Positions 34,109-43,028 of a stretch of 43,491 bases of DNA are shown piece by piece (position 1 is the first letter of the stretch; each line of letters starts with the position of its first letter). The notes below the pieces were generated by a model. That model was not told the origin of the DNA. It searched no databases and worked only from the letters and a program-made list of their open reading frames with translations. Both the position numbers and the translations under genes were made by a program. This DNA is from CTSoil-075 sp964292325 (GTDB taxonomy: Bacteria; Bacillota; Negativicutes; DSM-13327): the NCBI GenBank assembly GCA_964292325.1, contig CAXYVG010000023.1, positions 1-43,491 of the forward strand. Direction: 5' to 3'.

Positions 34109-36034
34109 ATGAGCGCAATTTGCGGTATTTTTTATCCAGATGGTCGACACGTTGATGCGCTTGTATTGGAGACCATGCTGAGGAGCCTTGACCATCGGGG
34201 GATTGACGGCAAGGCTAGTTGGCAGGCAGGATCGGTAGGACTGGGACACCAGATGCTGCATATCACACCAGAATCCATCGATGAACAATTGCCTTTTTTT
34301 CAGGTAGGAACGGACCTGGCTATTACGGCTGATGCTCGCCTTGATAATCGGGAGGAATTGTTTCGTCTGCTGGTGATTCCGAAAGCTTGGCAGGTCATTT
34401 TACCGGATAGCGTCTTGATCTTGAAAGCTTATGAAAAATGGGGCAAGGACTGCCCGGTTCATCTGTTGGGTGATTTTGTTTTTGCTATTTGGGATAGTAC
34501 AAAGCAAGAGTTATTTTGCGCTACCGATCATATGGGGATGAGACCGTTCTTTTATTACCATAAGCCAGGATTATTTGCGTTTGCATCGGAAATCAAGGCT
34601 ATCCACGCTGTGCCTGGCATTATCCGCGCGCCGAACTTGCGCAGCCTGGCTATGTTGCATGTGCCGACAATGTTATATCAGGATAAAGAAAGTACATTTT
34701 TTGATGATGTACAGTTACTGTCATCATCTACGGTAATGACCGTCAACGCTCGCGGTATCCATAAACATGAATATTGGTCGCCAGATCCATGCCGCCGACT
34801 TTCATTAAAAACTGAAGACGACTATGTGGAAGCCTTTCAGGAGATATTTTCCAAGGCCGTTGCTGCTCGGCTGCGCAGTGCTTTTCCAGTGTCGTCCATG
34901 CTGAGCGGAGGGTTGGACTCTTCGGCTATTACGGGAACAGCGGCCAATCTCTTGGCGAGCCAGGGAAAGGGATTGTGTGCCCTATCAGCCGTATTGCCTC
35001 TAGGATATGCAGGAAGCGTTAGTGATGAACGATACTATATTGACCAATTGAAAGTAAAGGATAATCTGGATATCGACTATATCACTGATACTTGGCGGGG
35101 GCCTTTCGATGAGTTGGACAGACTGCTGCTGGGGGCAGAAATGCCGACTTGTCCATCAACTCATTATATGAATACTGCAGTAGCTGTAGCGGCAGGCCGA
35201 CATAAAGCGCGAGTTATCCTAAACGGAATAGGGGGGGAAGTTGGCCCAACCTTTCCCGGCGCCGGCTATTTCGCCGAGTTATTTCTGCAAGGGCGCTGGC
35301 TGTTACTATCACGGGAAATGGCTGCCCGATTGGACATGGAAAAAAATAGTTACCTTGGTCTGATCAAGGGTGAGATTGTTAAACCGCTGCTGCCCAATTG
35401 GCTGATATCTCGTTGGAAACCAAGGTTTGAACTAGAACAGTTTCAACGTTCGTCCCCTATTAGACATGATTTTGTCATGGGTCAGCTTGGTGATGATGGG
35501 GAAAAATACCGGCATAATTATACGGCATATGGAAGTACTGGGCCAGACCATCGGAAGAATCAGATTCAACTCATTAATTATTATAGAAATTTTGGCAGAC
35601 GTTCCATAAATTTTGGCAGTTATGTAGGATATGAGCAAGTGACGCTAAGTACTCCCTTCTTTGATAAGCGAGTCATGGAGTTTTGTCTAGCTTTGCCTGG
35701 TGACATGAAAGTTCGCAACGGGTATAAACGTTATATGATACGCGCCGGCATGGGTGGAATTTTGCCAGATGTTTTGCGTTACCGTACCACAAAGGAGCCC
35801 TATTCCCCGGATTTTCATGATCGTTACAATCGGCAACGGCAGCAAGCGAGCAATATACTCGCTGGGATGCCAAGAACAGAGTTAATCAAAGAAATAGTCG
35901 ATATAGAAAAGTTGGAAAAAATGTTAAAGTATGGTATGCAAACAAATCGTTGCAGTACACCAGATGAATTTGCCGCCATGCACAACGTACCACGAGGCCT
36001 GTACCTGCTTTCTTTCTTACGCACCTTTCAGTAA
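34109..36034 (+). CDS. Lasso cyclase, asparagine-synthetase-like (C protein)
   Basis: It activates the side-chain carboxylate of core Asp8 with ATP and closes the ring on the Gly1 amine. The N-terminal 200 residues resemble the class II glutaminase domain, but position 2 is Ser (MSAICGIFYPDG), so the catalytic Cys2 of AsnB is missing; Cys5 is not at the right place. The synthetase domain has the PP-loop SGGLDSS near residue 266 and later GYKRYMIRAGM and YRTTKEPYSPDF. Length is 641 residues, normal for lasso cyclases. GGGGAGG precedes the ATG. It follows the precursor after the hairpin. Confidence 0.92.
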   Translation: MSAICGIFYPDGRHVDALVLETMLRSLDHRGIDGKASWQAGSVGLGHQMLHITPESIDEQLPFFQVGTDLAITADARLDNREELFRLLVIPKAWQVILPDSVLILKAYEKWGKDCPVHLLGDFVFAIWDSTKQELFCATDHMGMRPFFYYHKPGLFAFASEIKAIHAVPGIIRAPNLRSLAMLHVPTMLYQDKESTFFDDVQLLSSSTVMTVNARGIHKHEYWSPDPCRRLSLKTEDDYVEAFQEIFSKAVAARLRSAFPVSSMLSGGLDSSAITGTAANLLASQGKGLCALSAVLPLGYAGSVSDERYYIDQLKVKDNLDIDYITDTWRGPFDELDRLLLGAEMPTCPSTHYMNTAVAVAAGRHKARVILNGIGGEVGPTFPGAGYFAELFLQGRWLLLSREMAARLDMEKNSYLGLIKGEIVKPLLPNWLISRWKPRFELEQFQRSSPIRHDFVMGQLGDDGEKYRHNYTAYGSTGPDHRKNQIQLINYYRNFGRRSINFGSYVGYEQVTLSTPFFDKRVMEFCLALPGDMKVRNGYKRYMIRAGMGGILPDVLRYRTTKEPYSPDFHDRYNRQRQQASNILAGMPRTELIKEIVDIEKLEKMLKYGMQTNRCSTPDEFAAMHNVPRGLYLLSFLRTFQ

Positions 36035-36116
36035 GTCATATTGAGTACTACCTTTTTCTTACAAGAGGGAGAGTCGAGAGCTTGGAGGAGGCAAAAACTA
36101 CTGAGAAGGAGAACTG

Positions 36117-37037
36117 GTGAGAATGATGATTGCCCCATACACCTATCGAGCCTTTGGCTTAACGATAGGTGCGGATTTTTGTCTGCCTGGACTAGCTTTG
36201 GCTACCGGTGAACCTGATGTTGTTGTGACCAAGGGGACTGTTCCCCAGGTACTTGCTGATGCGACTGAGCGAATTGGTCGGATTCAGGTGTGCCGTGAGC
36301 ATTTTTTGTTGAATATTCCTGGGGTTGCACGATACCTAGTATCTTATGGGAAAAACATTGTGGTTGATGCTGCTGCATTTGTGGACCACTCAGATATGAC
36401 GCTATTTTTGTTAGGATCGGCTTTTGACGCCCTATTAAAGCAGAGAGGACATTTAGTTTTGCATGGTTCTGCTGTTGTGATTAATGGTGAAACCGTTATT
36501 TTTAGTGGCGTCTCTGGTGCGGGCAAATCTACACTGGCAGCAGCCTTCTATAAAAAGGGATATAAGATTTTAACTGATGATCTGTGTGTGATTGCTTTTT
36601 CATCTGAGGGTGTTCCTTACGTGCTGCCTGGATATCCCCGTCTAAAGCTATGGTCTGATGTTGCCCAGAAATTTGGGGAAGACACTAGCCAGCTAAGTCG
36701 AGTGCGCAGCCAAGTGGACAAGTTTGAACTGCCAGTCCAGCAAGGTTTTGAAAGCAATTCCTTGCCGGTACGCAATATGTATTGCCTGATTCCTACACAG
36801 TGCAGTAATATGGTGAAAATGCAATTAACAGGGTTCGAGAAGATCGAAACGCTGATTTCCAATACTTACCGCTTTGGATTATTGAAAGGGATGAAGCAAC
36901 GACCGCTGCATTTGCAACAATGCGCTGCTGTGGCAAAAGCAATGGCTATGTATAAAATTAATCGGCCATCAGACACGTTTGTTGTGGATGAAATTGTGGC
37001 ATGTATTGAACAGGATATCGTCGGGAGAACGTCATGA
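36117..37037 (+). CDS. Lasso peptide kinase, HPr-kinase-like (K protein)
   Basis: It resembles the C-terminal domain of HPr kinase. The Walker A loop GVSGAGKST lies near residues 131-139 after HLVLHGSAVVINGETVIFS, and YKILTDDLCVIAF follows. Such enzymes in paeninodin-type clusters (PadeK, ThcoK) phosphorylate the C-terminal Ser of the lasso precursor, and the precursor here does end in Ser. The 306-residue length fits. AAGGAG lies 5 bases before GTG 36117; ATG 36123 is the alternative. It lies between cyclase and B1, the same order as in related clusters. Confidence 0.87.
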   Translation: MRMMIAPYTYRAFGLTIGADFCLPGLALATGEPDVVVTKGTVPQVLADATERIGRIQVCREHFLLNIPGVARYLVSYGKNIVVDAAAFVDHSDMTLFLLGSAFDALLKQRGHLVLHGSAVVINGETVIFSGVSGAGKSTLAAAFYKKGYKILTDDLCVIAFSSEGVPYVLPGYPRLKLWSDVAQKFGEDTSQLSRVRSQVDKFELPVQQGFESNSLPVRNMYCLIPTQCSNMVKMQLTGFEKIETLISNTYRFGLLKGMKQRPLHLQQCAAVAKAMAMYKINRPSDTFVVDEIVACIEQDIVGRTS

Positions 37038-37106
37038 GTGGGACTTGGGTAGATCTGTATGGAAGACACGAGGATAAACTTTTAGCAAGAAGGGGTAAGA
37101 GAAGAT

Positions 37107-37391
37107 ATGGAATTGGAAATTAACTTGGACAGTATTGTGGCTCAAGGCAAGGAGATTGTAATGGCAGATATCGATGCAGGCAAAGTTTTGCTGAGCATTG
37201 ATCATGGAAAATATTATGGTATGGATGAAATTGGCGGGCGGATCTGGGAATTGATTGAAATGCCCCAGACTGTTCAGTGGGTTGTTGATCAATTGTTGAG
37301 GGAATATGGTGTAGAAGCAGAAACCTGTGAAAAGGATGTGCTCTACTTCTTGCGCGGGTTAGCGGTAAAAGGACTTATTCATATTGGTTAG
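37107..37391 (+). CDS. Leader-binding PqqD-like protein (lasso B1)
   Basis: This 94-residue PqqD-type RiPP recognition element binds the precursor leader and delivers it to the protease and cyclase. Family features are GKVLLSIDHGKYYGMDEIGGRIWELIE and the winged-helix tail VVDQLLREYG ... FLRGLAVKGLI. It should read W8 and P11 of the leader. It overlaps the B2 gene by 8 bases, so the split protease is translated as a pair. A 29-codon ORF (37034-37123) overlaps its start and is probably fortuitous. Confidence 0.9.
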   Translation: MELEINLDSIVAQGKEIVMADIDAGKVLLSIDHGKYYGMDEIGGRIWELIEMPQTVQWVVDQLLREYGVEAETCEKDVLYFLRGLAVKGLIHIG

Positions 37392-37851
37392 GTTATTGTG
37401 GGCCTTTTGGCACTTATCTTGGTATCAAAAACTGATGATCACAATGGCGTATTGCCTAAGCGGATTGATAAGAATGGCTCTTTTGTATTTACCTTTTCGC
37501 TGGCTAGCGGTGATGTTAGGCGAAGAAAAGCGAGAATCTGCGAGGAATGAAGGGATGACAACTGTAAGCACAGCCTTACGAATCGGAGGAATGGTCAGCA
37601 CGGCTTGCCGCTACACTCCCTGGGAAAGCAAATGCCTTGTCCAGGCGATATCGGCAAAGTTGCTGCTGCGGTTGTATGGGATAAGCAATACTCTGTATCT
37701 TGGCGTTAGATGTACGGAGGGCAATGGACTGAAGGCCCATGCTTGGCTACGCTGCGGCGAACAAGTCGTTACTGGAGCCCGAGGGCGAGAGTTTTTTACA
37801 GTTGTAGGCGTATTTGCCGATGCTGGGAGAGAGGAGAAGAATATAAATTGA
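37384..37851 (+). CDS. Lasso leader peptidase, transglutaminase-like (B2)
   Basis: This cysteine protease cuts the leader after residue 22 of the precursor. It has a hydrophobic N-terminus, then the PF13471-type fold with nucleophile Cys84 in ESKCLVQAI and His119 in KAHAWL. The usual acidic third residue is not obvious; Glu126 is the nearest candidate. The start is TTG 37384, inside the end of B1; no standard start with a better ribosome site is nearby. Its 155 residues are normal. The stop TGA overlaps the next gene's TTG. Confidence 0.88.
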   Translation: MVRLLWAFWHLSWYQKLMITMAYCLSGLIRMALLYLPFRWLAVMLGEEKRESARNEGMTTVSTALRIGGMVSTACRYTPWESKCLVQAISAKLLLRLYGISNTLYLGVRCTEGNGLKAHAWLRCGEQVVTGARGREFFTVVGVFADAGREEKNIN

Positions 37852-39005
37852 CGTCTGAACTGCAATTAGTATTATTGACAGCCTGCCCTCAGCCTGATGC
37901 GAAGCGCTGGGAAAAAATCCGACAGGCCATTACAGAGCGCTTAGATTGGGATCTTTTTGTAAAATTGGCCATTCATCATCGAGTCTACCCGTTAGTGTAT
38001 AAAACTCTGAACGGCCTGACTAGCGGCATGATTGATGAATCTATATTAATGCAACTGCGGCAGAAGACGCGGGCAAATGTAGTGCAAACCATGGGACTGG
38101 CTGGTGAAACGGTACGAATTGTCAAGGAATTTGAGGCAAATGACATTACCACTATCGTACTAAAGGGGGCACCACTGGCGCAATATTTGTATCAAGATGT
38201 GGGATTGCGCCCTTCACGGGACATTGATATTCTGGTTTGGCCCCAAGATTTAGAGCGAGGGGGTGAACTCTTGGAACAGGCTGGTTATCAGCAAATACAT
38301 CCAGCTTATTCCATGACGCCAGCGCGGTGGCGACTCATTAAAAAATATGGGCATCATATTTGTTATGTAAGCAAAAATCGGGCGATACTCGTAGAACTGC
38401 ATTGGCAGATGGGGCATTGCGGCTTGGAATATCCTTTGCCGAAATTGAGTCAAATTGCTCGTATCAGCATAGCAGATTATGCCATTCCAATATTGTCTGC
38501 GGAGGAATGGTTGCTATCGCTGGTGTTGCATGGTGCTCTTCATGGGTGGATTCGCTTACGCTGGTTATGCGATATCGGTGAATTTATGGGGCGGGACGAT
38601 ATCGACTGGGAAAAAGTACAATGCTTAGCTGATGAATTAGGGGTTAGGTCAGTGTTATATCAGGCATTACTGTTGGCCAGTGAGCTACTGACGGCACCTA
38701 TACCGAAATCATTACAAGGGGCAATTCCCACCGATCGCAAAGCTCGAAAGCTAGCCAAACTGGCCATGCCGTTGCTGCAAACCGTTCAGGATGAACAGTC
38801 AGCAACACGGGATTGGAAGCTCTACTGGAAGCAAAAACAGTATGACCTGCAATTACGTACCCAATTGAAACATAAGAGGCAATATGTCATGAGTCATTTT
38901 ACACCTAGTGAAACAGATGTGGCGGAATTCTCATTGCCAGATCAACTGTTTCCCTTGTATTATTTCATACGCCCTATGACTTGGCTTTGGAAACGCTTTC
39001 AATAG
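37848..39005 (+). CDS. Nucleotidyltransferase-like tailoring enzyme (lasso N protein)
   Basis: It resembles the PF14907 nucleotidyltransferase family. The fold signature TTIVLKGAPLAQYLY near residue 105 is followed by RPSRDIDILVW with Asp125 and Asp127 as the metal-binding D-x-D. TTG 37848 overlaps the B2 stop and follows AGAGGAG; the frame is open upstream to 37710 inside B2. The length is 385 residues. Such genes accompany kinase genes in some Firmicute lasso clusters. As I recall, in pseudomycoidin the homologue adds sugar to the phosphorylated tail. The donor here is unknown. Confidence 0.82.
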   Translation: MTSELQLVLLTACPQPDAKRWEKIRQAITERLDWDLFVKLAIHHRVYPLVYKTLNGLTSGMIDESILMQLRQKTRANVVQTMGLAGETVRIVKEFEANDITTIVLKGAPLAQYLYQDVGLRPSRDIDILVWPQDLERGGELLEQAGYQQIHPAYSMTPARWRLIKKYGHHICYVSKNRAILVELHWQMGHCGLEYPLPKLSQIARISIADYAIPILSAEEWLLSLVLHGALHGWIRLRWLCDIGEFMGRDDIDWEKVQCLADELGVRSVLYQALLLASELLTAPIPKSLQGAIPTDRKARKLAKLAMPLLQTVQDEQSATRDWKLYWKQKQYDLQLRTQLKHKRQYVMSHFTPSETDVAEFSLPDQLFPLYYFIRPMTWLWKRFQ

Positions 39006-39017
39006 ACGGAGAACAAT

Positions 39018-40808
39018 ATGAAACTATTTTTAGTATATCTATGTGACTTTTATCAATACGCTCGTTATAAACTAGGTCTTAGTATCTTTTTAACTGTTTT
39101 GCTGGGGCTGATGGAGGGTGTAGGCATTGTTATGCTGATTCCACTCTTATATTTAACCGGCATTCTGCCTGGTACAGAAGCTACCCAGACGGTTTCAATT
39201 CTTTTGGGCGATTGGCTGCGCCAATCGGAGTCTGCCATCAAATTACCCTTGGTGTTGCTGATCTATATGGCGATTATTATCGGACAAAGCTGGTTGCAGC
39301 GCTGTCAGAGCCGAATAGGTATAGAGTTGCAGCAGGGCTATCTGAGTTTGTTAAGCCTGCGGTTATTTACGGCTATTGTTGGTGCGGATTGGTCATTTTT
39401 CCTCTCTCGAAAAAAATCTGATATGGCTCACGTTTTAACAGGGGAGTTGGCACGGGTCAGCAATGGAACCCACTTTTTTTTGCAGTTGATCGCCACCATA
39501 GTATTGGGGCTAATTCAGGTCACCCTGGCATTACTCATCGCTCCTGGTTTGACTTTGCTAGTGCTAGTGGGCGGGATGATATTCTTTTTCATTTTACAAC
39601 CCTATGTTAAGGCGTCTCGGAGTATGGGGATATCAATTTCCGACTTTAACCGTCAGTTATTTTTCAAAGTAAATGAGCATTTGCAGGGTATTAAAGAAGT
39701 CAAGAGTTGTGGCTTGGCAGCCCAACAGGTGAATGAGTTTTCCCGTTATCGCCAGGAAATCAAAAACAATTTTGTTACCTTCCACGCCTTGCAGACTCAA
39801 ACTGATATGCTATATAAAACCGGGGCGGCTGTTTTTCTTAGTTTGTTTGTCTATTGCGCAACGGAAATTTTTCATCTGCCGCCCCAGGAGTTTGTATTAC
39901 TTGTGGTTATTCTCTCCAGACTGTGGCCCCGCTTCTCCAACTTTCAGAGTGCATTGCAACATGTGATGATCATGCTGCCTGGGTTGCAGGCCGTTCTGGA
40001 GTTGGAGCAGGCGTGTCAGCAGCAGCGTGAAGCTGGTCAGTTGGCGGGTAACGCCGAGCAGATCCATCTACAACAAGGCATCGAGTTCCGGCAGGTTGCC
40101 TTTGCCTATAGGCAACTGGGTACAGCTCAGGCTGTGCAGGATGTTAGTTTCTTTTTACCGGCGGGTGGTATATACGCTTTTGCCGGGAGTTCGGGGGCAG
40201 GCAAGAGCACCATCGCGGATTTGCTGATGGGGCTCTTGGTTCCGCAACAAGGAGAGATTCTGATGGATGGCGTTCCATGCCAAGCACGATTGCAAGCGTG
40301 GCGCCAGTCAATTGGTTATGTACCCCAGGAAGCTTTTTTGTTTAATGCCACCATTCGCGAAAATCTGACATGGGCTTGTCCGCAAGCGTCAGAATTACAA
40401 ATCTGGGAAACTCTCAAGCTGTCGGCGGTGGACGATTTTGTCCGAGGTTTGCCCGAGGGGCTGGATACAGTAGTTGGGGACAGAGGCGGACGGCTGTCAG
40501 GCGGTGAACGGCAACGACTGGTCTTGGCTAGAGCCTTGCTGCGACGACCAACAGTTTTGATTCTTGATGAGGCCACGAGCTCCTTAGATCCGGAAAATGA
40601 GGCGAAAATTCAACAAGCAATTGAAGGCTTGCATGGCAAGTTGACGATTTTGGTCATCGCTCATCGCCCAGCAACACTGCAGGCGGCAGATCAGATTTAT
40701 GTACTGGATCAAGGGCGAATTGTGGAGCAAGGAACGTATTATAACCTGCTTGCCAACCAGAATAGCCGATTCAGTGCCTTGATATGTCTGGCGACCGAAG
40801 TTAATTGA
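39018..40808 (+). CDS. Lasso peptide ABC exporter (D protein)
   Basis: This half-transporter has one fused membrane and ATPase domain, and would work as a dimer to export the lasso peptide and give immunity. About six membrane helices lie in residues 1-320. The ATPase domain has Walker A GSSGAGKST near 390, signature LSGGERQR near 493, Walker B VLILDEATSSLD and VIAHRPAT. Its 596 residues are typical of McjD-like exporters, and no N-terminal C39 peptidase is present. CGGAGA precedes the ATG. It is the last gene of the cluster. The base composition looks GC-richer than the glycolytic genes. Confidence 0.9.
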   Translation: MKLFLVYLCDFYQYARYKLGLSIFLTVLLGLMEGVGIVMLIPLLYLTGILPGTEATQTVSILLGDWLRQSESAIKLPLVLLIYMAIIIGQSWLQRCQSRIGIELQQGYLSLLSLRLFTAIVGADWSFFLSRKKSDMAHVLTGELARVSNGTHFFLQLIATIVLGLIQVTLALLIAPGLTLLVLVGGMIFFFILQPYVKASRSMGISISDFNRQLFFKVNEHLQGIKEVKSCGLAAQQVNEFSRYRQEIKNNFVTFHALQTQTDMLYKTGAAVFLSLFVYCATEIFHLPPQEFVLLVVILSRLWPRFSNFQSALQHVMIMLPGLQAVLELEQACQQQREAGQLAGNAEQIHLQQGIEFRQVAFAYRQLGTAQAVQDVSFFLPAGGIYAFAGSSGAGKSTIADLLMGLLVPQQGEILMDGVPCQARLQAWRQSIGYVPQEAFLFNATIRENLTWACPQASELQIWETLKLSAVDDFVRGLPEGLDTVVGDRGGRLSGGERQRLVLARALLRRPTVLILDEATSSLDPENEAKIQQAIEGLHGKLTILVIAHRPATLQAADQIYVLDQGRIVEQGTYYNLLANQNSRFSALICLATEVN

Positions 40809-40891
40809 AGGCGAACTTTAGCTTACTATTTCCAGTTAAGACAAGAATGATTGAAAACAAGACTCCTCTTTCAGGGGGAGTAATTGTATGA

Positions 40892-42142
40892 AAAATTCTA
40901 TCAAATGGGTCGGACTATATTGGCGTCAGGAAAGGTCTTGGCTCTAGCGGTGTATATACATCCTCTGATGGAGTAAATTGGGCGTTTCAAAATATCCAAA
41001 CATCTAACATTCATACTCTAAACGATATTATATGGGACGGAATTCGATATGTTGGTGTTGGTGGCAATTTAGGGAGTAGCGCTTCTGTTGTAGCATCATC
41101 TGATGGACTATCGTGGAATCAATTGTCTTCACCATCTTCATTTCAGTTTGAGTCTATTGCCTATAATGATAGTAGATACGTTGCGGGTTCTTGTGATGGA
41201 AGTATTTTCAATTCAACTGATGGTGTAAGTTGGAGCATGGTTTCTGGACCAGTTGCATTATCATTCGGCATTCTTGATATAACGTGGGGTGGTAGCCAAT
41301 TTATAGCGGTAGATAAGTTCGGTTATGCGTTAACATCTGCAGACGGAACTAATTGGACAGCAAGCAGTTCAGGTGCTATGAATCGACTACGTAGTATTGA
41401 TTGGAATGGTAGCCAATATGTAGCAGTCGGTGACAACTGGGCAGGATCAGGCGTAATAATCATGTCTGATGATGGAAGAAATTGGACTGATATATCATTA
41501 CCCAGTAGTCCGATTATGCTTGATGTTATTTCAAACGGGAAAAAATTTATTGTAGGCGGGGTAGCTGGAACTATATTAGATCTAACTTCTACGCCGTCAT
41601 CATCCCCCTTACCTCATCCTCCACAGAATAATACCCTTTTATTACAAGTTGGTGCAAATACTAATATCAGCTTCCAAGTCGCACTTGTAGATGCACGAAC
41701 TAGTCTGCTTGGTATTAACGATATAGAAGTAGATACAGTTGATAAAGCTGAGACTGCCATCATTAAAATCGATAATGCTATCGAGGCTGTAAGTTCTACA
41801 CGATCCAGATTTGGAGCATACCAAAATGCCTTAGAACACATAGCAAGTAATGTCAATAACGCTGAGAATAATCTGACAGCTGCTGAAAGCAGAATTCGTG
41901 ATGTAGATATGGCAAAAGAGATGACTGAGTTTAAAAAGAATGATATTTTACAGCAATCTGCTCAAGCAATGCTGGCTCAGGCTAATCAGCCACCACAAGG
42001 TATTCTGCAGTTGTTCGATAAATATAAAGCCCCTAATGAGATTAATACGATTCTTGTAGCTTGTTTTTACCAAGCGATGCAAAGTACTACTCACAAGAAC
42101 CAAATAAAAACCAGACAAGCCTTATATTTGAAGGCTCTCTAG
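40892..42142 (+). pseudogene. Chimera of beta-propeller repeats and flagellin C-terminus, broken at 5' end
   Basis: The frame encodes about six repeats of the form NGSQYVAVG...SDDGRNW, resembling BNR/propeller blades (to about 41580). A canonical flagellin C-terminal domain follows (GAYQNALEHIASN, AESRIRDVDMAKEMTEF, QAMLAQANQPPQGILQLF). The flagellin N-terminal half is absent, so it cannot form a filament by itself. An ATG at 40888 with GGGGGAG starts in another frame and stops after 19 codons. After QLF, where flagellins end, about 40 unrelated residues continue. It is probably a remnant of a flagellin with a propeller as its exposed domain. Confidence 0.75.
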
Positions 42143-42267
42143 TATGATTACCAAAAGGCACAAAACCTAGTAACCCCATTCCCAAGCCATGGGTCGAGAG
42201 TTTACTAATGATCAATCATGTTTTTATGCCTATAATCTTCAAGCGAAGTTGTACATACAATACGGTA

Positions 42268-42283
42268 CGGCTCGCCTCCACCA
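42268..42283 (+). other. Attachment-site core copy (att3)
   Basis: CGGCTCGCCTCCACCA again repeats the tmRNA end. It is the right boundary of the lasso segment and the start of the second 358-bp repeat. Confidence 0.75.
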
Positions 42284-42628
42284 ATTGTATATCTCACCTC
42301 CACCGCGGAAATAATAGACTTGCAAGCTATTATTTCGTGTGTGGAGGTTTTGTTTTTATAAAAGTCATATGCCATCAATGTGGAATTGAATTTGAAAAAG
42401 TCGATAAAGAAATAAGGAGACAACAACGAGAGGGACGCGATTATTTTTTCTGCGGGCGTAGCTGTACAGCAATCTACGCGAATAAAATTCGTCACAATAC
42501 TCCCAATGACGGATTAAAACCTTATCAAAGACGTACGAAGAAAATAGAAGCACTACTTGGTGATAAGCTAAGTAGTGCTAAATCTAGACTTAATAAACTG
42601 CTAATGTTTGAATTAGCTAAGAAATGTA
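42271..42628 (+). repeat. 358-bp direct repeat, right copy
   Basis: It contains the att core, a copy of the tmRNA terminator hairpin (42297-42357) and the 5' two-thirds of the HNH gene. Similarity to the left copy ends abruptly after AAATGTA. Confidence 0.9.
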
Positions 42629-42681
42629 ATATTGTACAATTATTAGCAGCAGTCTTAAATGCAAGAAGCCCTGCTTGGTAG
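42337..42681 (+). pseudogene. Truncated HNH endonuclease copy
   Basis: It is nearly identical to the gene at 31164 through ...MFELAKKC, including the zinc finger. It then switches to 17 unrelated residues (NIVQLLAAV...) and stops. The catalytic HNH part (DH, H...CN) is missing, so it should be inactive as a nuclease. The break point at 42629 marks the limit of the repeat. Confidence 0.85.
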
Positions 42682-42735
42682 TAGGGATCAGACCGTAGAC
42701 AAAAAGGGGTTGTCGCATTAAGTTTCTGCAGATGC

Positions 42736-42767
42736 TAGTATTCAAAATACTATAAGAGGGGTATAAT
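42736..42767 (+). promoter_or_regulatory. Promoter with overlapping palindrome before the small acidic gene
   Basis: TATAAT at 42762-42767. A perfect palindrome TAGTATT-CAA-AATACTA (42736-42752) covers the expected -35 region, as for an operator. The start codon lies about 28 bases downstream. Confidence 0.55.
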
Positions 42768-42794
42768 ATAAGTAAAGCTTTGGAGGTGAAATCA

Positions 42795-42968
42795 ATGACA
42801 TTGGCGGAAAAATTATTACAGGAATTTCAAGAATCACCTGAGGATAAACAAGGGCGGACCATTGATTTTGTTGAAATTTTGCCTGCTAAAGAGCAAAAAG
42901 ACTTCGAGGATATGATGGATGTTGTTATTGCTGATAACAACGAAGCTTTTCTGGAAATTGCCAAATGA
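42795..42968 (+). CDS. Small acidic protein, unknown
   Basis: I do not recognise this 57-residue, acidic protein (MTLAEKLLQEFQESPEDKQG...). GGAGGTGA lies 6 bases before the ATG, and a clear promoter with a palindrome lies upstream, so it is likely expressed. Size, charge and regulation resemble an antitoxin, but no toxin gene follows: the next 60 bases hold only stops, then the Rpn remnant. It could also be a short element-borne regulator. Confidence 0.6.
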   Translation: MTLAEKLLQEFQESPEDKQGRTIDFVEILPAKEQKDFEDMMDVVIADNNEAFLEIAK

Positions 42969-43028
42969 TGTGTAGATGATCAATGGGAAATTTACATCAA
43001 AATCAGACGGGTGGAAGTCATGGTATAA

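Noticed and set aside
37034..37123. 29-codon ORF starting in the kinase stop (ATGA)
   Set aside because: It overlaps the B1 start, has no recognisable features and no clear ribosome site of its own.
42680..42725. Possible insertion-sequence end (AAAAAGGGGTTGTCGCATTAAG)
   Set aside because: It resembles termini of some transposons, but no matching inverted end or transposase is visible in the window.
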